From an uncultured Eisenbergiella sp. (lineage in GTDB: Bacteria; Bacillota; Clostridia; Lachnospirales; Lachnospiraceae), in assembly GCA_947626725.1 (NCBI GenBank), contig CANQTI010000002.1, positions 1 through 35,634 on the forward strand: a stretch of 35,634 nucleotides of DNA. The letters run 5' to 3'. Each line of letters starts with the position of its first letter. Within the stretch, counting starts at the first letter, position 1. The notes beneath the pieces are model-generated. The model did no database searches and was not told the origin of the DNA. It worked only from the letters and a program-made list of their open reading frames with translations. Below are positions 23,985 through 31,977 of this stretch, in pieces. Position numbers and translations under genes: made by a program.

Positions 23985-25415
23985 ATGGAAGGGCAGAAAA
24001 AAGTCATAAAGAATTATCTGTACAATGTATCTTATCAGATCCTGGCAATTCTCGTCCCACTGATTACGACCCCCTATGTTTCCCGGGTGCTGGGCGCGAC
24101 GGGTGTTGGGGATTACGCCTATACCAGCAGCATCGTATCTTATTTCGGTTTTGCTGCGGTATTGGGCACAGCGCCTTATGGACAGAGAGAGATCGCTTTT
24201 GTACAGGGCGATGCGGAGCACAGAAGCCGTGTTTTCTGGGAGGTTTTCTGGCTGCGGAGCAGCACGGTTCTGTTGATTGGCTGTGTGTATTGCGTTTTCC
24301 TTGCTTTTGCCAGAAGCTATCGCCTCTTGTATCTGATCCAGATCTGTACCGTAATCTCCTGGTTTTTGGATATCAGCTGGTTCTTTCAGGGGATGGAGGA
24401 GTTCAAAATCACTGTGCTGCGAAACTGCGCAGTGAAGCTGGTGAGCGTCGCGCTTATTTTTCTGTTGGTGCATTCAGACAGGGACGTATGGATCTATACG
24501 TGGATCTTATGCGGCTCCGCGCTGGCAGGCAATCTGACCATGTGGCCTTTTTTGAAGGAGAGACTGGTCAGGGTTTCCAGGAAGGACCTGCGGCCATTTC
24601 GGCATTGGAAAAGTTCGCTGGAGATGTTTCTTCCTCTGGTCAGTACGCAGATTTATCTGATTCTGGACCAGACGATGCTGGGGTCTATCGTGAATACGAC
24701 GCAGGTGGGATATTATACTCAGACCCAGAAAATCCTGCGGCTGGAATCCACAATGCTGTCTTCCCTGTCCACGGTGCTTCTGCCGCGGATGGCGGTGGTT
24801 CTGTCACAGGATAATCTGAAATTAGCCAGGCAGTATTATGAGAAAGCGGTGCGGTTCGGCGTGATGCTGAACCTGCCGATGACCGTGGGAACGATGCTTA
24901 CGGCGGGCTATATCATTCCTTTATTCTTCGGGGAAGGATATGCGCCCTGTATCCGTCTGCTGGGCATCTTCAGCATCCTTCTGATCACGCAGGGGATTGG
25001 CCAGATCGCAGGGACGATGCTGGTGGCCATGAGGCGGCAGAAGGAATATACGGCTTCGATCGTGATCGGATCGGTTATCAACCTGCTGTGCAACGGCATC
25101 CTGATTCCCAGACACGGTGCGCTGGGCGCGACGGTTTCGTCGGTGATTTCGGAAATCTGTATTGAATGGATGCAGTTTTATGCCATCCGGAGGGAATTTT
25201 CCTGGAAGGAGATCGGGAACGCATTTTCCGCCTACCTGTTTCCGGCAGCGGTTATGGGTTTGGCGGTTGCCGCGGCAAGGCATTTCCTGCCGGTAAGCGT
25301 ACAGTCCCTGTTCCTGCTGGTAATTCTGGCTGTGCTGGTATATGGCGTGTGTCTGATCCTGCGCAAAGATCCGATGCTGATAGGAATAGCGGGAAAACGA
25401 AAGGACATTGAATGA
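23985..25415 (+). CDS. Wzx-type polysaccharide flippase
   Basis: The 476-residue protein has about 12-14 transmembrane helices and the N-terminal family pattern TTPYVSRVLGATGVGDYAY of the oligosaccharide flippase (Polysacc_synt) group. It moves undecaprenyl-diphosphate-linked repeat units across the cytoplasmic membrane for the polymerase. The ATG at 23985 follows a GAAGGGA ribosome site; an in-frame GTG at 23925 overlapping the polymerase is possible but gives an unusually long hydrophilic start. Its stop overlaps the start of the first adenylate-forming enzyme. Confidence 0.9.
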   Translation: MEGQKKVIKNYLYNVSYQILAILVPLITTPYVSRVLGATGVGDYAYTSSIVSYFGFAAVLGTAPYGQREIAFVQGDAEHRSRVFWEVFWLRSSTVLLIGCVYCVFLAFARSYRLLYLIQICTVISWFLDISWFFQGMEEFKITVLRNCAVKLVSVALIFLLVHSDRDVWIYTWILCGSALAGNLTMWPFLKERLVRVSRKDLRPFRHWKSSLEMFLPLVSTQIYLILDQTMLGSIVNTTQVGYYTQTQKILRLESTMLSSLSTVLLPRMAVVLSQDNLKLARQYYEKAVRFGVMLNLPMTVGTMLTAGYIIPLFFGEGYAPCIRLLGIFSILLITQGIGQIAGTMLVAMRRQKEYTASIVIGSVINLLCNGILIPRHGALGATVSSVISEICIEWMQFYAIRREFSWKEIGNAFSAYLFPAAVMGLAVAAARHFLPVSVQSLFLLVILAVLVYGVCLILRKDPMLIGIAGKRKDIE

Positions 25416-26830
25416 TGGTAAAACAGCTGTTGTCTGCGATTCAGAAAGATCCGGACCGAATTGTTATGGAGGACGGCAGTCCGTGCAGTATGACCGCGGG
25501 GCAGTTCGAGGATGCGGTGCGGCGCTCGGCTTCCTTTTGGAACACATATTTTCTTTCAAAAGGACATCATGTGGGTATTGCCGCAGATAACAGTGTCATG
25601 TGGTTCGTCCAGGCGATGGGGATCATTGCATCCGGCAACGTGGCGGTCGCCTATAATTTCAATTATTCGGATGAAGATATGCTGGAACAGGCCGAACTGA
25701 CGGATACGGAGGTAATGCTCTGCGGAGAGGATGAGATAGGGGCGTTTGCGGCGTGCAGGAAACGAGTGCCTTTTCTGACATTTTCCGAGGCTTTCGGAGA
25801 TACGCCGGGAGAAGTGGAGGAACGAAAGCCGGATGATCTGGTGTTTCTGCTCTTTTCTTCCGGAACAGCGGGGGACGGCATAAAGGCCGTTATGCTTACG
25901 AATGGGAACATTACTGCCCAATGTCCGTATCTTCTGGCGACGCCTTCCGTCGGTGAGGGTGTATTGATACCGCATCCCATGTACCATATTGCCGGACTGA
26001 TGATCACTTACAGGCAGCTGATCCGCGGGGACCGGATCGTGGTGAGTACGCCCAAGGATATGCTGAGAGATATCCGAAGGTTCGGGCCTTCCAGTGTCTG
26101 CGGGGTCCCGGGGATGGTGCAAAGCGTGCTGAAGCGACCGGAACTGATGTACCGCGCGGACGGCAGTCAGAAACTTCGGAAGTTTTTCTGCAGTGGGGCC
26201 CTTCTGCAGAAAGAGGTGAGACAGGAACTGCATGAGCGTCATATCGAAATAGAGAATGTATATGGGATGACGGAAACCGCTGGGGCGGTCAGCTCCTATC
26301 CCTGCCGTGACGGCTCCTGCGGGATGCCGGAGCCGCAGAACGAAGTCCGGATTGAAAACGGAGAGATCTGGATACGCGGTGGGAACGTGATGCCGGGGTA
26401 TTACCATAACGATGAGGCGACGAAACGGATCCTGCGGAACGGCTGGCTGTGTACCGGGGATATGGGGCGATTGGATGAGGATGGATATTTGTATGTCACC
26501 GGGAGAAAGAAGAACGTGATCGTTCTTTCTAATGGCGAGAATGTATGTCCGGAGGAACTGGAAGAGAAGCTGTATCAGTGTCCGCAGATCACGGAATGCC
26601 GCGTGTACGGAGCCGACGACATGCTCTGTGCCCAGATATACAGTGCGGACAAAGAAACGGTATCTTCTGTGAAGGAGAGGGTGATCCGGGCCTGGGTAAG
26701 CCGACTGAACAGGGAACTGCCGACGACCCATCGAATCGTCAGATTAGATATCCGTGACACGGAATTGGAGAAAACAGCGACAGGGAAAATCAAGAGAACG
26801 CGAATGGAGGCGTGTGAAGAAAAGGTATGA
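25412..26830 (+). CDS. adenylate-forming acyl-CoA/ACP ligase, first of a tandem pair
   Basis: The 472-residue protein belongs to the ANL superfamily, which activates carboxylic acids as acyl-adenylates and passes them to CoA or a carrier protein. Core motifs are present: SSGTAGDGIKAV at 149-160, YGMTETAG at 284-291, TGD at 348-350 (Asp350 for ribose), GRKKN at 364-368 and the C-terminal lysine in TATGKIKR (Lys459). It is shorter than typical acyl-CoA synthetases. A carrier protein and an acyltransferase lie downstream, so it probably loads an acyl group for decoration of the polysaccharide; the acid cannot be read from the sequence. AAAGGA precedes the ATG, and a second ATG follows directly. 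Confidence 0.85.
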   Translation: MMVKQLLSAIQKDPDRIVMEDGSPCSMTAGQFEDAVRRSASFWNTYFLSKGHHVGIAADNSVMWFVQAMGIIASGNVAVAYNFNYSDEDMLEQAELTDTEVMLCGEDEIGAFAACRKRVPFLTFSEAFGDTPGEVEERKPDDLVFLLFSSGTAGDGIKAVMLTNGNITAQCPYLLATPSVGEGVLIPHPMYHIAGLMITYRQLIRGDRIVVSTPKDMLRDIRRFGPSSVCGVPGMVQSVLKRPELMYRADGSQKLRKFFCSGALLQKEVRQELHERHIEIENVYGMTETAGAVSSYPCRDGSCGMPEPQNEVRIENGEIWIRGGNVMPGYYHNDEATKRILRNGWLCTGDMGRLDEDGYLYVTGRKKNVIVLSNGENVCPEELEEKLYQCPQITECRVYGADDMLCAQIYSADKETVSSVKERVIRAWVSRLNRELPTTHRIVRLDIRDTELEKTATGKIKRTRMEACEEKV

Positions 26831-28236
26831 TCGAGTATTTATTCAGTCGTTTGGGGGGGGCGTATGGCGATGTAACCGTTCTGGAAGACAGTTTTGGCAA
26901 TTCTTTCAGCGGCGGGGCGCTGATGCGTGCAATCAGGAGATCTGCCGCTTTCTGGAAGGGTTATTTCGGTCCAGAAGAGCATCATGTGGGGATTCTGGCG
27001 GATAACAGCGCCTGGTGGTTTATACAGGCCATGGGCATCATCGCTTCCGGGAATGTGGCCGCGGCCGTCAACCCAAATTTGTCCAATGAGGATATTGCAG
27101 ATTACATTCGCCGTTCCGATACAGAGGTCCTTTTATGTGACGAAGGTATGGAAGAGGATTTGGGAAGGCTGGGCGGCGATGCAGAATTGAAAGGCAGAAT
27201 CCCGGTCTTTTCAGTAAAGCAGGCCATCGGAAAAGGGGAAATTGCTTCCGTAAAGAGGGAGCCGGAGGAGACGGTGCTTCTTCTGCCCTCATCCGGAACA
27301 GGCGGCCGGAGCAAGATTGTAGAACTGTCCGATAAGAATATGAGCGTTCGCGGATATGCCTCCGGGGAGGGTTACGGTTTTCGGAAGGAAGTTTTGACGC
27401 CGCTCCCCCTGTATCACGTGGGCGGTTTCACCGCAGTCTACCGCAAACTCATTCAGGGATACCAGGTTACGGTCAGCAGCCCCGCAGCGATGTGGAGAGA
27501 TATCGGCAATAAAATGGATTTAGCCGTGATTATGGTTCCTCAGATGCTTCAGTACCTTTTGCAGCATCCGGAGCTGCTGACGGATGAGAACGGCAGCAGG
27601 AGGGTATCAGAGGTATACTGTGCCGGCTCCATGGTTTTGCCGGGGATCTGGGAGGCCATGCAGAGGTGCCGGATCCGCCTGTATGTGCCCTACGGAATGA
27701 CGGAGACGGCAGGATCGGTATCGGGGGAGTATGGCGGTTCCCGGGAAGGGGCTTCCGGCTTTGTCTATCCTTTTAATGAGGTGCGGACCGAGAATGGGGA
27801 GATTCTGGTACGCGGTGATAATGTGATGAAAGGTTATTATAAAAATCCGGCGGATACGGAAGAAATTTTGAAAGATGGATGGCTCCATACAGGGGATGTT
27901 GGAAAGATAATCGATGGGTATGTCTATGTTTTTGGAAGAATGAAAAATATTATTATTTTGTCAAATGGCGAGAATGTAAGCCCGGAGGAATTGGAAAGCA
28001 GACTGTGCCGCTGTCCGTTCATTACAGAATGCCGTGTATATGGGCAGGAGGATATGCTCTGCGCCGAAATTTATACGAAAGGCGAAGAAGATGATTTCGC
28101 AGACAGGGAGCAGGGTATCCGCCGTTGGGTTCATCAGATGAACCGGGAATTGCCTATGACACACCGGATTCAGAGACTGGATATCAGGGATACGGAGCTG
28201 GAGAAAACATCAATGGGAAAAATCAGAAGAGCGTAA
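26827..28236 (+). CDS. adenylate-forming acyl ligase, second of a tandem pair
   Basis: The 469-residue protein is a clear paralogue of the preceding enzyme over its full length: FIQAMGIIASGNVA occurs in nearly the same form at residues 65-78 of both. Motifs are SSGTGGRSKIVEL at 155-167, YGMTETAGSV, HTGDVG, GRMKN and EKTSMGKIRRA with the C-terminal lysine. All catalytic positions look intact. It overlaps the first enzyme by 4 nt. Codons 9-12 contain an uninterrupted G8 tract, so single-base slippage would truncate the protein. Two different ligases for one carrier protein suggest either two acids or a switchable second activity. Confidence 0.85.
   Translation: MIEYLFSRLGGAYGDVTVLEDSFGNSFSGGALMRAIRRSAAFWKGYFGPEEHHVGILADNSAWWFIQAMGIIASGNVAAAVNPNLSNEDIADYIRRSDTEVLLCDEGMEEDLGRLGGDAELKGRIPVFSVKQAIGKGEIASVKREPEETVLLLPSSGTGGRSKIVELSDKNMSVRGYASGEGYGFRKEVLTPLPLYHVGGFTAVYRKLIQGYQVTVSSPAAMWRDIGNKMDLAVIMVPQMLQYLLQHPELLTDENGSRRVSEVYCAGSMVLPGIWEAMQRCRIRLYVPYGMTETAGSVSGEYGGSREGASGFVYPFNEVRTENGEILVRGDNVMKGYYKNPADTEEILKDGWLHTGDVGKIIDGYVYVFGRMKNIIILSNGENVSPEELESRLCRCPFITECRVYGQEDMLCAEIYTKGEEDDFADREQGIRRWVHQMNRELPMTHRIQRLDIRDTELEKTSMGKIRRA
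26853..26860 (+). repeat. G8 homopolymer near the 5' end of the second ligase gene
   Basis: Eight consecutive G bases lie in codons 9-12, in the sequence TTG GGG GGG GCG. The equivalent place in the first ligase gene has no such tract. Poly-G of this length is a typical contingency site for slipped-strand phase variation. Confidence 0.7.
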
Positions 28237-28240
28237 GCGG

Positions 28241-28378
28241 GGGAAAAGATTGAAAAATGAGCTTGATAGCTCATTTTTCAATCGGCAATTTGTGCCGGAG
28301 CGTCACAAATTGCCCTGATGGCAGATGAGAAATCGCATTCGCGAATTTCTCATCGCCCCGTCGCGTGAACGCTCCGGA
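28241..28378 (+). ncRNA. structured intergenic element, copy B
   Basis: Hairpin 1 is a 16-bp stem, 28248-28263 with 28268-28283. Hairpin 2 is an 11-bp stem, GGCAATTTGTG (28284-28294) with CACAAATTGCC (28304-28314). Its loop CCGGAGCG (28295-28302) is exactly complementary to CGCTCCGG (28370-28377). A third hairpin, absent from copy A, is inserted at 28324-28354 (GATGAGAAAT with ATTTCTCATC, extended inward). The ATG at 28379 follows the pseudoknot strand after one base, as in copy A. Confidence 0.78.
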
Positions 28379-29167
28379 ATGGGGAAAAACATGGCATTAA
28401 TCAAACTGTCAGGCCTGGCAAAAAAAATGAATGATATGCGCAGGATGCTGCTTTACGGCCCTCGTTACAGCACGGAGTCCTATATCCGCCAGCTGCGGCG
28501 TCTGGGGGCCGACATCCATGAAAGTGTGAAAATGGTTTCTCCGGAGACGATTCTGATCGATCCGACGATGCCTTATCTGCTGCGGATCGGAAAGAACGTG
28601 TCCATAGCGGCCAACGTGACGATCCTGACCCATGACGCCGGCTGGCTGGTGATGAAGGCCGACGACGGCGTCGTGCGCGGTCACGTGGCGCCGGTTACGA
28701 TCGGAAACAACGTGTTTATCGGCATGTACAGCATCATTCTCTGCAATGTCACGATCTGTGACAATGTGATCATCAGCGCGGGCAGCGTGGTCACCTCCAG
28801 CCTTCGGGAGCCGGGAGTCTACGCAGGGAATCCGGCGAGACTGGTGATCCCCTATGACAGGTATCTGGCGCTTCGGGAGGGACGGCAGGTTCAGGAGGCT
28901 TATCGGGTGGCGAAAGCCTACTATGAAAGATACGGGAAAAAGCCTCCCCAGGAAATTTTTGGAGATTATTTCTGGATCTTTTATCCGAGGCGCGATATCG
29001 ACCGGATGCCGGAGGTTTTCAGCAGTCAGCTTAAGATAGAAGGGAATTATGAGGTATCCCGTCAGAAATTTATGGAATCGGAGCCGGATTTCGATGGGTA
29101 TGACGCGTTTTGGGACTGGTGTTTTGGTAGAATTGAGAAAAAAAGGAGCAAAAACGATGCGGGATGA
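28379..29167 (+). CDS. hexapeptide-repeat (LbH) acyltransferase
   Basis: The 262-residue protein has a left-handed beta-helix of hexapeptide repeats at about residues 68-155, with the acetyltransferase-type loop LTHDAG and presumed catalytic His85. A helical C-terminal extension (about 160-262), rich in aromatic and charged residues, goes beyond ordinary sugar O-acetyltransferases. It would transfer an acyl group to a sugar hydroxyl or amine; with the two ligases upstream and the carrier protein overlapping its 3' end, an acyl-ACP donor is possible. The start may be 28379 or the ATG at 28391, which has GGGG upstream; I prefer 28379 because rsmA has the same arrangement after element A. Confidence 0.82.
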   Translation: MGKNMALIKLSGLAKKMNDMRRMLLYGPRYSTESYIRQLRRLGADIHESVKMVSPETILIDPTMPYLLRIGKNVSIAANVTILTHDAGWLVMKADDGVVRGHVAPVTIGNNVFIGMYSIILCNVTICDNVIISAGSVVTSSLREPGVYAGNPARLVIPYDRYLALREGRQVQEAYRVAKAYYERYGKKPPQEIFGDYFWIFYPRRDIDRMPEVFSSQLKIEGNYEVSRQKFMESEPDFDGYDAFWDWCFGRIEKKRSKNDAG

Positions 29168-29393
29168 GATTGAAAAAAAGATCCTGGAGCTGGTATGTCA
29201 AAGAACCGGTTCGGATGATATCGATATGGAGATGGATATAATGGAGGACGTCGGCTTTTCCTCCCTGGAAGCGATGGAGCTGATCACGGAACTGGAGGAG
29301 GCGTTTCGGATCCGTATTCCCGCGATTGCGCTGCGGAGAGTCATGACGCTGTCCGATCTTGCGGATGTGGTCGAGGAAAAGCTTAAAAAATAG
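29157..29393 (+). CDS. acyl carrier protein of the polysaccharide locus
   Basis: The 78-residue protein has the ACP fold pattern. The phosphopantetheine site reads GFSSLE at 33-38 with Ser36 in place of the DSL of the housekeeping protein. It would hold the acyl group made by one or both upstream ligases and hand it to an acyltransferase, comparable in logic to DltC. AAAGGAG lies 8 nt before the ATG at 29157, and the start overlaps the acyltransferase gene by 11 nt. Its last codons and stop (29391-29393) form the left arm of hairpin 1 of element C, so coding and structural constraints coincide. It has no MBOAT or ketosynthase neighbour. Confidence 0.88.
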   Translation: MRDEIEKKILELVCQRTGSDDIDMEMDIMEDVGFSSLEAMELITELEEAFRIRIPAIALRRVMTLSDLADVVEEKLKK

Positions 29394-29474
29394 CCGTCCG
29401 GCTATTTTCAAGCTCGGGATTTGTGCTGCCGCACAAAGTCCCCCCTGATTCAAATGCCGCCTGATCGGCGGCAG
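29376..29474 (+). ncRNA. structured intergenic element, copy C
   Basis: Hairpin 1 pairs 29381-29395 with 29400-29413, with one mismatch and a bulge, and contains the ACP stop codon. Hairpin 2 pairs GGGATTTGTG (29416-29425) with CACAAA and TCCC (29432-29442, one bulged G). Its loop CTGCCG (29426-29431) is complementary to CGGCAG (29469-29474). A competing hairpin GCCGCC/GGCGGC (29456-29472) uses four of the same bases. The GT4 start follows at 29488 after a normal AGAGGAAG site, so the spacing to the start codon differs from copies A and B. Confidence 0.7.
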
Positions 29475-29487
29475 AATAAGAGGAAGT

Positions 29488-30594
29488 ATGAAGGTTCTGA
29501 TGTGCTGTTCCGATATCAATACTTATAAGGGCGGAATGGTATCGGTGGTGAAAAACTACCTGTCATGGGAGAAGTGGGACGATATCCAAATCTGCTTTGT
29601 TCCGACGCATATCGAGGGAAGCAGAGGAAGGAAAAGCCTCTACTTTTTTAATGCGTATCGGAAAATATGGAGGCTGCTTCGAAAAGGGGAGATCGATATT
29701 GCCCATCTCCATATGGCGGAGAGGGGGAGTTTTTACCGAAAAGCGCTCATCCTCAGACTGTGCAGACGGTTCGGCGTGCCGGTGATCCTGCATCATCATG
29801 CGGCGGAATTTGAAGCCTTTTATGACGGTCTTTCCAAAAGACAAAAAGCGTTTGTGAGGGATACGTTTATGGCAGCGGCTGTGAATCTTGTGTTGGGAGA
29901 ATACTGGAACAGCCGCCTTTTGGGAAGTCTGTCGCCGGGGAATACGCGGATTCTTTACAATGCGGTGAGGGTTCCGGAAACATTCCCTGACAGGAGCGGA
30001 TGCACGGAGCTGCTGTTTTTGGGACGTTTGGGACAGCGGAAGGGAACCTATGAGCTGCTGGAGGCGCTTAGTCGGGTCAACGGGGAACTGCCCGGAGAGG
30101 TCCGCTGCAGATTCTGCGGTGACGGTGAGGTCAGGCAAGTCAGGGAGCGGATCCGGGCACTTGGGCTGGAAAAAAGAATCGCTCATGTCGGTTGGATTGA
30201 CGGGGAGGAGAAAAAGAGGGTCATGGCGCGCACAGCGGTTCATATTCTCCCTTCCTGGAACGAAGGGCTGCCCATGTCGATTTTGGAAACCATGGCGGAA
30301 GGGATTCCCAGCATCGCGACGGATATTGCAGCGGTTCCGGAGGCCGTGAAAAACGGAAAAAACGGGATTCTCATTCAGCCAGGGGATGTGGACGGGCTGG
30401 CGGAGGCGATACGGCAGATGGTGTTTCGGCCGGAACAGAGATTGGAGTTCGGCCGGAAAAGCTATGAAACGGCAAGAGAGCGATTTTCTCTGGAATGCCA
30501 TATGGCGGAGCTTGCGGCCATATACAGGGAAACGGCTGCAAAGCGGCGCCCAGGCAGGAAGCACACGGAAAGGAACATGCGGAGACGGACATGA
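29488..30594 (+). CDS. glycosyltransferase family 4
   Basis: The 368-residue protein has the two Rossmann-like halves of GT-B enzymes. The N-terminal part includes NTYKGGMVSVVKNY for acceptor binding and HLHMAERGSFYRK. The C-terminal part has FLGRLGQRKGTYELLEA and the nucleotide-sugar E-x7-E motif in NEGLPMSILE. Such retaining transferases use GDP- or UDP-sugars, so it is one candidate for the heptosyl or mannosyl step. The start at 29488 follows AGAGGAAG and lies 14 nt after element C. It overlaps the GH26 gene by 4 nt. Confidence 0.9.
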   Translation: MKVLMCCSDINTYKGGMVSVVKNYLSWEKWDDIQICFVPTHIEGSRGRKSLYFFNAYRKIWRLLRKGEIDIAHLHMAERGSFYRKALILRLCRRFGVPVILHHHAAEFEAFYDGLSKRQKAFVRDTFMAAAVNLVLGEYWNSRLLGSLSPGNTRILYNAVRVPETFPDRSGCTELLFLGRLGQRKGTYELLEALSRVNGELPGEVRCRFCGDGEVRQVRERIRALGLEKRIAHVGWIDGEEKKRVMARTAVHILPSWNEGLPMSILETMAEGIPSIATDIAAVPEAVKNGKNGILIQPGDVDGLAEAIRQMVFRPEQRLEFGRKSYETARERFSLECHMAELAAIYRETAAKRRPGRKHTERNMRRRT

Positions 30595-31964
30595 AGCGGG
30601 TTATCGGCCTGAAAAAGGCAGGAATGATCGGGACGCTGACGCTGGGGCTTCTGGCCGCGGGTTTGGGCGAACCCACTGTGGGAAGGGCAGCGTCAGCTTA
30701 TGATCTTTATGCGAAAGAGAATGTGAGGGCGGAGATGGTGCGGCTGCATAACACGCCTCGCAGCGGTCCGGGAGTTTTGCTGGAACATCCCGACTGGTCG
30801 CGGAAAGCGGCGGACCCGGAAAGCGCAGACTGTGCGGACCGGCTGGCGGTATATCTCCAGGGGCTGGCGGAGCAGAAGCAGGTGCTTTTCGGACACCAGA
30901 GCGATACCTATTTTCAGGTATTTGAAGGCACAGAATCAACAGTAAAGGAGCTGACCGGGGATATCAGCGGGATCCTGGGGCTGGACACGCTGACCCTGAC
31001 AGGCAGGGAGCTGGATATTACGGATCCCAAACAGGCGATGGCGAAGGCGCTTGAGATCACAATGGACGCTGCGGAGCAGGGGGCGATCATCACACTGTCC
31101 TGTCACATGCCGAATTTCGGCAGCTCCGGGATTCGGAAGCAAAACGGGAAATGGTATTTCGGAGACTGCCGGCTTGCGGATGCAAAGGATCTTTCCGGAA
31201 ACGCCGGCAGGCGGATCCTTCCGGGGAGAGTCTATCACAGCCGGTTCTGCGCGTATCTGGATATGATCGCTGAATATGGTCTGGCGCTTCAGGAGGAAAA
31301 TATTCCTGTGCTGTTTCGTCCTTTCCACGAAGGAAACGGAGACTGGTTCTGGTGGGGCACGGCGATAAGCGACGCCGATTATCAGGCGCTGTTTCGGTAT
31401 ACGGCGGATTATCTGAGGGGAAAAGGCGTGCACAATTTTCTGTATGTTTATTCTGTGAACGGCCCCGTTGCCGATGAGAAGGAATATCTGGCGAGATATC
31501 CGGGAGACGCTTATGTGGATGTCATGGCCTTCGACCAGTATGACAGCAATATTGCCTATCCGCTTGTCTATAAAGAGGAATTCATGAAATCTTTGGAGAC
31601 CAGCTGCCGGACGGTCAGCGCGGCCGCAGACGGACATGGCAAGATTCCTGCTGTTTCCGAGACCGGAATCTGGGTGCAGAAGCCGGACGGATCGGATCAT
31701 GAGGGGCTTCTTCCGTCAGGCAATCCGATGGCGGGGAAGGACTGGTACGGCCAGCTTGGCCGGATGGCGCAGGAGTACGGAATCCCCTATTACCTTGTAT
31801 GGGTGAGCACCAGCGTCCGGGAAACCCATGTCCCATACCGTTATGATCTGTACCGCGGGCATGAGATGGCGGATGAGTTTCTGGATTTTTATAATCAGCC
31901 TTATTCCATTTTTGCCCATGAGACGAATTTTTATGGGGGAGCGTTTGCGCCGGATCGCGATTGA
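30591..31964 (+). CDS. secreted GH26 beta-mannanase-like glycoside hydrolase
   Basis: The 457-residue protein has a signal peptide (about residues 1-34, cleavage near GRA-AS) and a glycoside hydrolase family 26 domain of usual length (about 90-440). The acid/base Glu247 is in RPFHEGNGDWFWWG and the nucleophile Glu357 in SETGI, both as in beta-1,4-mannanases. No carbohydrate-binding module or wall anchor is visible, so it is probably released. In a biosynthetic operon it more likely trims, releases or recycles the producer's own mannose- or heptose-containing polymer than digests plant mannan. Overlaps with both flanking frames argue for co-expression. Confidence 0.88.
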   Translation: MKRVIGLKKAGMIGTLTLGLLAAGLGEPTVGRAASAYDLYAKENVRAEMVRLHNTPRSGPGVLLEHPDWSRKAADPESADCADRLAVYLQGLAEQKQVLFGHQSDTYFQVFEGTESTVKELTGDISGILGLDTLTLTGRELDITDPKQAMAKALEITMDAAEQGAIITLSCHMPNFGSSGIRKQNGKWYFGDCRLADAKDLSGNAGRRILPGRVYHSRFCAYLDMIAEYGLALQEENIPVLFRPFHEGNGDWFWWGTAISDADYQALFRYTADYLRGKGVHNFLYVYSVNGPVADEKEYLARYPGDAYVDVMAFDQYDSNIAYPLVYKEEFMKSLETSCRTVSAAADGHGKIPAVSETGIWVQKPDGSDHEGLLPSGNPMAGKDWYGQLGRMAQEYGIPYYLVWVSTSVRETHVPYRYDLYRGHEMADEFLDFYNQPYSIFAHETNFYGGAFAPDRD

Positions 31965-31977
31965 TGAGGTGAGGACT

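Noticed and set aside
25556..26731. Minus-strand open frame of 391 codons across the first ligase
   Set aside because: Antisense to a complete ANL enzyme with all motifs; no start signals.
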